DNA of 64,000 nucleotides from Calonectria ilicicola. Taxonomy: Eukaryota; Ascomycota; Sordariomycetes; Hypocreales; Nectriaceae. The DNA is taken from assembly GCA_020809705.1 (NCBI GenBank), contig CP085828.1:3720001-3784000 (forward strand), in the 5' to 3' direction. The position numbers were made by a program, and so were the translations under genes. The notes under the pieces were generated by a model. That model did no database searches and was not told the origin of the DNA. It saw only the letters and a list, made by a program, of their open reading frames with translations. Of this stretch, positions 57,325 through 64,000 are shown in pieces (position 1 is the stretch's first letter; each line of letters starts with the position of its first letter).

Positions 57325-60300
57325 CTTTGCCTCGCGCTATAGGTCTCGGCCTCCGTGAGATTCGTCACGTCAACAGTCGGGATTTCATGCGGAACACTCG
57401 CGCTGGACGGGACGAGACGAGGGAGGGGAAGTGGTTTTCCGTCTCAGTGTCATGCAAGGATACGTTTGGGTGTGTGATTTGATGCATACGCGATTGAACG
57501 AAGGATCGAGCAAGGCGATCTCGGGATCGATGTGATACGTGTCAGCGAGCCTTTTCCATCCCGAATTGCTTCGGAGCCGGCAGGCATGTCTCGATGTATG
57601 TATGTCTGTATGGTACCTATGTAGGTGTGCATGCACGTAGGTATGTATGTCGGTATTTTGAGGCTACTCTGCGGGTGTATCTACCACTCACCAGCCGCCA
57701 GCATCGCCAACACGGGCATGGCATCCGCAACGCCACCGCAAAGCAACGTGATGTTTTCTGTCAAATCTGTAACAGCCTAGATCCACACTGCCCACTGAGC
57801 AGCTGAGGAAAGATTCCAGAATAAAAAGCAAACATCACGGTGAGCCCTGCGGCGTTGTCACAATGGGAGGGGTTCGACCCCGAAGGAGGGCAGTAGCCGG
57901 CGCCACGCAGCAGTCTAGCCCACTCGGAGGCCAGCTTGCCGTTGAGCATCGTCAAGCATGAAGCACAGAAAAATTTGGTGGGTGGATCCTGATAACACCC
58001 ATTTTTTTTTTTCTTTTAACGAAGCAAGCAGAAAACGCACTGGCACAACTTGCATACGGGTAAGTCTTAGACCGCAGAAAAAAAGCAAGAAAACGGCGCA
58101 GAATACAGGAACTTGATGCCAAATGGTCGCCATCAAACCCGAAACTTGCCCGGGACCCTCTTGCACCCCCCTGGTCCGACGAGGTTGTAATTACGGGAGT
58201 AGGTAATCGGAGATCTGCAATCGTTGGTTTCTAGGAGCCTTTTTGCTTTGTTTGAACGGATGGGGCTTTTGGCCAGCCCAACTAACTTTGCTCCTTGCCC
58301 TGCCTGGCCCAGCCGAAGCCGTTGCCGACCGAGATGGAAAAAGAAACAATTTGCTCCAACGTTGCACATGCCGCCGTTCGAGTTTGGCTTTGGCTTTGGC
58401 TGGACCCCGACACGGACAAGGGCGGCGGCGACTTCATGGCTGGCTGTGTGGTAAAAAAAGAAAAAAACGGTGAGGAGCGTAATAGTGCTGTGCTTCTTTG
58501 GCTTCTCGACCGGGTTCTGGACTGGCGCATGGCCATTCTCCCATTCTTCCCTTGTCCAATTTTCATTTCACATTAGTGGTGAAATTGGTTAATACTGCTA
58601 TTTTGGTGGGCGATCACGGGATGTCCAAACACTCATTGCATTTTTGGGGAGCAGCCAAGCGACCAACGGGCGGCGCCAGGCGAGGCACTAGGTAACACCA
58701 GTGCCCTGCAAAGCGTTATCCGTAGATCAGTTAGTCTCTTCAGCAACAACGATATCTGCAGGCTCTGATGATGGCCTCAGAAACTAAGGACTGGTGGACG
58801 ATCTTTGGGGAGGGGGCTCCGCCCGAGCTGAGACGGGACCAGCATCCAGTCCCCGCATCGGCCGCCACCGCGCAACCGCCCACGGTCTTGATCCACGGCC
58901 ATAGGAAATAATATGCATGCTGAACCATGGCATCCACGTCGTCGTAGTGTCCTGTAGTCAGGGCGCCATGGCGAACCACTTTCGCCCATCAACGCATCCA
59001 CCGCCCACTTTATTGGTACCAGCCATTTGCCCAGGTCGGGGCCGCCAGTCGCACTCTCTCACCACCACACCGCAGCGTGACAAGGCTAGTGTATGACTTG
59101 CCATGCAACTACACCTTCAACAGCTTAGCTCGTAGCCTCAAGAGAGCCGATGCCCTCTAAAAAGCAGCCCGTTTTTACGGGTTATGACACGACCTTGCGG
59201 CTGAGCCAATGGTATGTCACCCTCAGCTCCGCACCCAAGGTCTCGGCAACGCCCTCTCCTCCGCTTGACACTCTTCCTCTTCTTCCAAAGCATAGCCCGT
59301 CTCGACAAGCGCTAAACCCTTCCAAGCTCCCCTTCCTCTGGGCAACCAGGGCCTTGTCAAATCTTTGCCTCTTGTCGATTTCGCACCACGACCCAAGGTC
59401 CCGCGCCGCTGCAGCTGCGGCCACGGATTGGCCCATCGTCATTTCCCGCTGAAACAGGGTCGTTTTGTGGCCCGCGTCCTCCCCCAGCCTGGCTTGGCTA
59501 GAGAGGGACTAGCCCCGTCCCGTTTCGCTGTCGGCTCTCAGGCCAGCACCCCAGATAGTGACGGAGTCAGTGAGCGAGCAGAGGGTAAGCAATTGCGGGT
59601 CGTGTGCCTTGCGCCCAGGCCTCTATCCAGTCTCTACTTCATCTTCCGCTCTGCATTGGCTCCATCGGGTAGCGAGAGCAATGACACTGGGTTCTTGTGG
59701 GCGGGAGTGGATCAATTATGTCAACGACGGGCACAATGATGCTGCTGGATTTGCGACGACTTGTTGCCGGGCCCAGCTGCATCGTACCGCACCGCACCGC
59801 GACGCACCGTACCGCACTGCACTGCACACGAGAACCCTCTGCATTGGCTCGGTTTTGGGAGCCATGGTCAACGCAACGCAACTCACAGCGGGATGTGCAG
59901 CGGGATGACGGGGGCAAGCCATTGATCCAGCTCTCAGTGGTTGAGTTGTTAGGACAGAGTGGTGGAGTGGAGACGCCATCCGCAGCACCCGCCATGTCGT
60001 CCCTCTTGCGTTTTTTCCTTTGGGGGCCGGTTTGGTTTGGTTTGGGTCTGCCAAGTGTGCGCTCGTCCTTTTTTCTTTTTTTTTTTTTGCACCGGTCGAC
60101 GCGACCAGCCCTTCGGCAGAACCGACCCAACGGGTGCACTGGATTGGACCATTATGCGAACGAGGCAGCGAGAGAGGCACGCTAAAGCTGGCCATCATTT
60201 GTCGCTCTGCAGCTTTTGTGACTATACTGCTTACTTCGTACGTAACTGACTGACGGATCGATTGCCATTGTGTGATTGACCGGGGTGATTTGGGGTGGCC

Positions 60301-61542
60301 AATATTGGATGTGCAGACGGATATTGGACTACTCCATAGCAGGTAAACGATCGATTACAAGGTGGCATTCAGTAGAAACACATTCGGATGAGCACCCGAG
60401 CACCCCGTGCCGGTGTAATGAGAGGGGGACGGAGACGGCGGCGAAAAACAAGAAAAAAAAAAAAAAGGTCGAGACGAGTCAAAAGACAAAGATAGAGACA
60501 TGTCAAAGACATGTCTTGACAGAGTCTTGCTCGCATCAGCACGGTTCGCCGCCCATCCCATTCACACACAATGTCTTTCCGAGTGAAGGGGGGAGCGAAA
60601 CACGCCGTCTGGTCGGGTTCCCTTCCTGTGACTAGTCATCTTGCCATGGTTGCGTCTTTCTAGAAGGGCGGCAGAAGCCCTCCCACCACGAGGACCACAG
60701 CGGGGGATGGGAAACACAGCATGGAGGGCCACGAGGGGTCGCAGGGGGTGACTTACTCAGTGCTCACGACAGCGACCCTCACATGCTGCAGGGGACGCAG
60801 GGGACCAGACGCAGAGAGTGCAGGCAGATGATGCTGGTGCAGGCGATGCAAGCCGGGGCCAATTTTGCGGGCGTCATCACATCACGACAAGACAGGGGGA
60901 AGAGCGGCAGGGGGGCAATAGTTGAGCGAGGGAGCGAGCAGCGACCGCGACATAGTTACTGGGTAGTGCAAGGTGAGGCTTGGCTACTGCTCGGGTTACT
61001 CAATAAATCAGTCAATCCGGCATCCGTTTCTCAATCCGTCGTAATTCAAGCGTCCTAGTCCAGGGTCGGGCTTGTCGTCGGATTGCCTCGTTCCCGCCAC
61101 CAAAACAAAAGGGAACAGACGTCGAACTTAAAAGCCAAAAAGCTGACAGCGCCTAAGCCCTGGGGAAAAAAGAGAGTAAGGGCAAGAAACGAAGGAGCAG
61201 GTTGTGCGCTACCAAGCTCACAAAGGCTTGTGCACTCACTGGGATATAGCCATGGCTGGTTGCCGGCTTCTTCCGGTTTCCGGGGGACTCCTGGGCGAAG
61301 GAGCGCGCAGAGTTGGCGGCAAAAGTCAAAAGGTGAGGGAAGCGCGATGATCTGAGGCGGAGCGAATAGCCAAGGCTTGAGGATTATGAACATCGCATTT
61401 TTGGGGATGCTCTTGCGCATACCCGCAACTATGGGGATGCTTGTCCGGTGGTAGCAATAAATCGTGTTGCCCTGCGTGTGCGTGAGGACGAGAAAGGAGG
61501 GTGTGGTAGTACACGCACAAAGACCAAGACAAGACAAGACAA

Positions 61543-61580
61543 GCACACACACACATACACGCACACACGCACACACACAC
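61543..61580. repeat. CA-rich microsatellite
   Basis: A CA tract with T and G interruptions is preceded by AAGAC repeats (about 61524-61542). It lies at the upstream edge of the C/T-rich leader of the second C2H2 gene. Confidence 0.85.
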
Positions 61581-62567
61581 TTATCCAAGTTCACACACCC
61601 TTTTTCTCCCTCCGCACCCTCCCCTCTTGGCTTCGTCCACATCCTCGTCCACGTTCAAAGTACATCGCTCGTCGTCGTCCCGCCGCGACCTTCCTCTTGT
61701 GAGGATGGTGGCCCAGGTTTCATCAGCCAGCCCCAAAAGCCCGAAAGAGGGGGCAAACGTAAAAAAAAATCAGAAGCCCTCTGCAAATGACGTTCCTGAA
61801 ACGGCGTTGGCTTTAGACCGGGGCCCCTTGAAGGACGAGACGACTAGAGGATGGGCTAGCTGGGGGGGTAGGGGGCCAACGTGGGCCGACCATGAGAGCG
61901 TGTCCTCCGGCAAGCCCGTTATAATGTCTCACGCCGAGCCCAGTCTTTCTTGGAAGCCTTCTAGAAGGCTATTGCTTGTCTTTCCCTTTCAAACTCACTG
62001 ACCTTGCGCACCCCCAGGGCCCCTCTCTTTGTCTCTTCTTTCCCGCTCTCCCGCCTTGACTCGCCTCTCTTCTTTCAACCACACTAAAACCTCGACATCC
62101 CACACAACTTTCCCTCTCCCTCTTAATCGTCGCGGGCTGGCGATCTCCTCTCCTTAATACCAACGTCTAGTCCCCCCGACAGTTACGACCTCTCTTCTGT
62201 TGCGCTTTATTAGGCAACCGTCGCCCCAGCTCCCAGATCCCAGACCCCAGACCTCAGGCACTCACCCGTGACTTACCACGACGAACGCTCATTGACCAGC
62301 TCGCCACCTGCCTTGCCCCGACTTGGCTTTGAACACCAGCAACTCGAACAGCCTTGACAGCATTCGACACTGACTGTAGATTGTCTCGGTCGCGCACATT
62401 TTCACTTGGAAATCTATGCGAGTTATCACTGTCGGCGCCTGCTTCACTCGACAACTCGGCGAACCCGCCCTGGGCTACTAGCACCGACTTCGCTGCTTCA
62501 TTCTCTCAGCGCTGAGCGCGCATCAACGCCTTGTCACATCGACTCGAGCGGTGAGCACTCCAGCGAC

Positions 62568-64000
62568 ATGTTCCATTTCCCTGTGGACGAGACGGCTGTG
62601 AGGCCTTTGTCCGACGACGACCAGCAGGTCCTCCTGCGCCTGGTCCGCAGCTATGGTGTCTCCAGCTTAGCCTGCGCCCTCAGCACTTTTGGCACACCTT
62701 GTAAGTTGAACTTCCCGCTTTGTTTGCTAAACGTTGCCTCGAATTGTGAACCCGACTCACACGTCTCAATAGCGCGTGCCTCGACCTTCTCGGCCAACAC
62801 CCTTCTCAGCAACACCAGCGCCCCATCTCTCACCTGGAGCAGCTCCGAGGCTTCCCACGGCCGCGGCGACGCTGCTTCGATCCGAACACAGTCTACAACA
62901 GCATGGCCGGATGGCAACACCGATGTCCCCTCGATCCATGATGGCGAGGTTGGCAAGACCTTCGACCGCAACTGGCTCGACTCGCCCAACCTGATGCAGT
63001 CTCCGATCCCATCAGGCGACATCACCTCTCACCCTTCTCCCCGACACGTCGCGCCAACCTCCAAGAAGTACCAGTGCCCCATGTGCTACCTGGACAACAA
63101 CCCCGTTGGCTTTGGTCGCAAGAGTGATTTCAAGAAGCATCTCTACAACTTCCACGGTACCGATGTGACCTGGCTGTGCAAGACCAAGGGCTGCCATCTG
63201 TCTTTTGCTACTGAGCGCGCCTACAGCACACACGCTAAGGAAACTCACCGCATGGATGCTCTGCCTAACAGCTCGGCCAAGACTGAGCTGTGCCCCCAGG
63301 TTGTCTTTGCTTGTGGTTTCGCCAATTGCAAGGACCGCATTTTTGAGGCCCAGAGCAATGACCAGGCATCCAACAGCCGGGATAAGTATTTTGAGCACAT
63401 TGCCAAGCACTTCGAAGACGGTTTTGATGTGAACAACTGGGAGTACAAGATTCAACTGCACAACCTTATGCGCCAGTCCAAGGTCAAGTCCATCTGGAAG
63501 ACTTGCATTTGGCCCAAGGAACGCCGACAGCAGCTCACATGGCGCCCGCGCTCCTCTGGTGACCTCAGGCGCATGCTCGAGGCCCGACACCTTGGTGAGG
63601 ATGTTTCCGCTCTTGTGCGCCTGGCTTTCGTTCTCGGTACTTCTCCATTTGTCAACCCTGGTACACCTCCCCCGAGCGAAATCGATCTCCAGTTCTCGCT
63701 TCCAGTCCGCTCGGAGTGCCTGATGGACACTGTTGGCCATGCTGAGGGAGCCCAGCCTAAGCCTGAGAGCTCCAATGGCTCAGTGGCAGGCAGCACTCCT
63801 GTCACCACCGCATCCAAGCAGCAGCCTCAAACTCCCCAGCCCAACTCAGCCCCCATCCGACGAATCAAGCAAGAGACTCGTCCCACTACTCCTGTCGACG
63901 GTCTCCCCGAGCCCATGATTCAGGATGATATGACCGCTGGACCTCACCCTGGAACCCCGTTCCCCATTCCTAACGAGAGCGTGTGGCCCATGGATGCTCC
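62568..64000 (+). CDS. C2H2-type zinc-finger protein, partial, cut by the window end
   Basis: Exon 1 is 62568-62700 and exon 2 runs from 62773 past the last base. The 72-base intron has a GTAAGT donor, an AATAG acceptor and phase 1. At least 453 residues are visible and no stop is reached. The N-terminal helix (QQVLLRLVRSYGVSSLACAL) resembles that of the gene at 41366, and the intron falls at the matching place in the same phase. Finger-like units follow as CPMCYL with a distant H-x4-H pair (KKHLYNFH), CKTKGC with HAKETH, and CGFANC with HIAKHF. After these comes the shared region with LEARHLGEDVSALVRLAF. The visible C-terminal part is Pro/Ser/Thr-rich. It is a probable nuclear regulator with unknown target. 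The first ATG in the frame was used, just after a long pyrimidine-rich leader. Confidence 0.86.
   Translation, partial: MFHFPVDETAVRPLSDDDQQVLLRLVRSYGVSSLACALSTFGTPCKLNFPLCLLNVASNCEPDSHVSIARASTFSANTLLSNTSAPSLTWSSSEASHGRGDAASIRTQSTTAWPDGNTDVPSIHDGEVGKTFDRNWLDSPNLMQSPIPSGDITSHPSPRHVAPTSKKYQCPMCYLDNNPVGFGRKSDFKKHLYNFHGTDVTWLCKTKGCHLSFATERAYSTHAKETHRMDALPNSSAKTELCPQVVFACGFANCKDRIFEAQSNDQASNSRDKYFEHIAKHFEDGFDVNNWEYKIQLHNLMRQSKVKSIWKTCIWPKERRQQLTWRPRSSGDLRRMLEARHLGEDVSALVRLAFVLGTSPFVNPGTPPPSEIDLQFSLPVRSECLMDTVGHAEGAQPKPESSNGSVAGSTPVTTASKQQPQTPQPNSAPIRRIKQETRPTTPVDGLPEPMIQDDMTAGPHPGTPFPIPNESVWPMDA

Larger units (their letters stand above)
51988..62567. other. 10.6-kb gene-poor stretch before the second C2H2 gene
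   Basis: No gene is supported in this gap. It contains a GTGTGT run at 57301-57324, TATGTATG-type repeats near 57594-57655, an ACCGC-rich patch near 59783-59830 and a CA-rich microsatellite at 61543-61580. A C/T-rich strand from about 61600 to 62500 is probably the leader of the C2H2 gene. A short frame at 52921-52977, with an ATAAATA box about 120 bases before it, could be the first exon of a small gene, but no second exon was found. Confidence 0.55.

Noticed and set aside
57855..57900. tRNA T-arm-like GGGGTTCGACCCC
   Set aside because: No matching acceptor, D or anticodon arms are found on either strand.
1..64000. CRISPR arrays, bacterial operons or phage genes
   Set aside because: Short spliceosomal introns and fungal families show nuclear fungal DNA; no regularly spaced direct repeats were seen.

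Overview
The window looks like filamentous ascomycete DNA, most likely Sordariomycetes and probably Hypocreales. Genes are separated by long non-coding stretches. Introns are short (40-166 bp) with GTAAGT/GTATGT-type donors and CTAAC or CTGAC branch sites 10-25 bases before the acceptor. The families present also fit: Sgt2, an HMT1-type half ABC transporter, a 26-residue copper metallothionein, HeLo-type proteins and fungal C2H2 proteins. The class call is inference from gene families and style, not from a species marker.

Layout. 1-5.4 kb holds no credible gene. A single-exon bZIP factor of ATF/CREB type lies at 5.4-6.6 kb. At 10.0-14.2 kb there is a nine-exon HMT1-like heavy-metal ABC transporter whose splicing adds a 342-residue tail with a PAM2-like motif and an Arg-Gly end. 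It converges on SGT2 (14.7-16.1 kb, minus), followed by a RING-CH-like membrane E3 ligase (17.0-18.6 kb, minus). At 19.2-23.3 kb a divergent pair of HeLo-related proteins resembles fungal cell-death or incompatibility genes. A four-TM membrane protein (24.3-25.1 kb) and a metallothionein with a nine-base last exon (25.4-25.6 kb, minus) come next. Then follow an unknown protein preceded by a perfect palindrome (27.4-28.2 kb, minus), galactokinase (29.3-30.9 kb), a helical fungal family protein (31.7-32.9 kb) and a bacterial-like non-heme chloroperoxidase (34.1-34.9 kb).

After a 6.4-kb gap come a C2H2 protein (41.4-43.2 kb), an intronless self-sufficient P450 fused to a phthalate-dioxygenase-type reductase (44.4-46.6 kb), a HAD hydrolase (47.3-48.0 kb, minus), an MFS transporter (49.2-51.0 kb) and a small secreted protein (51.4-52.0 kb, minus). 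A 10.6-kb gap follows, and the window ends inside a second C2H2 protein that is a paralogue of the first.

Two copies of one TA-flanked miniature inverted-repeat element lie at 16.5 and 43.9 kb. Functional links are modest. HMT1 and the metallothionein are both metal-detoxification genes within 16 kb. The P450, HAD hydrolase and MFS transporter could form a small catabolic or detoxification group, which is inference from adjacency. I see no polyketide or peptide synthase cluster, no tRNA or rRNA, and no full autonomous transposon.
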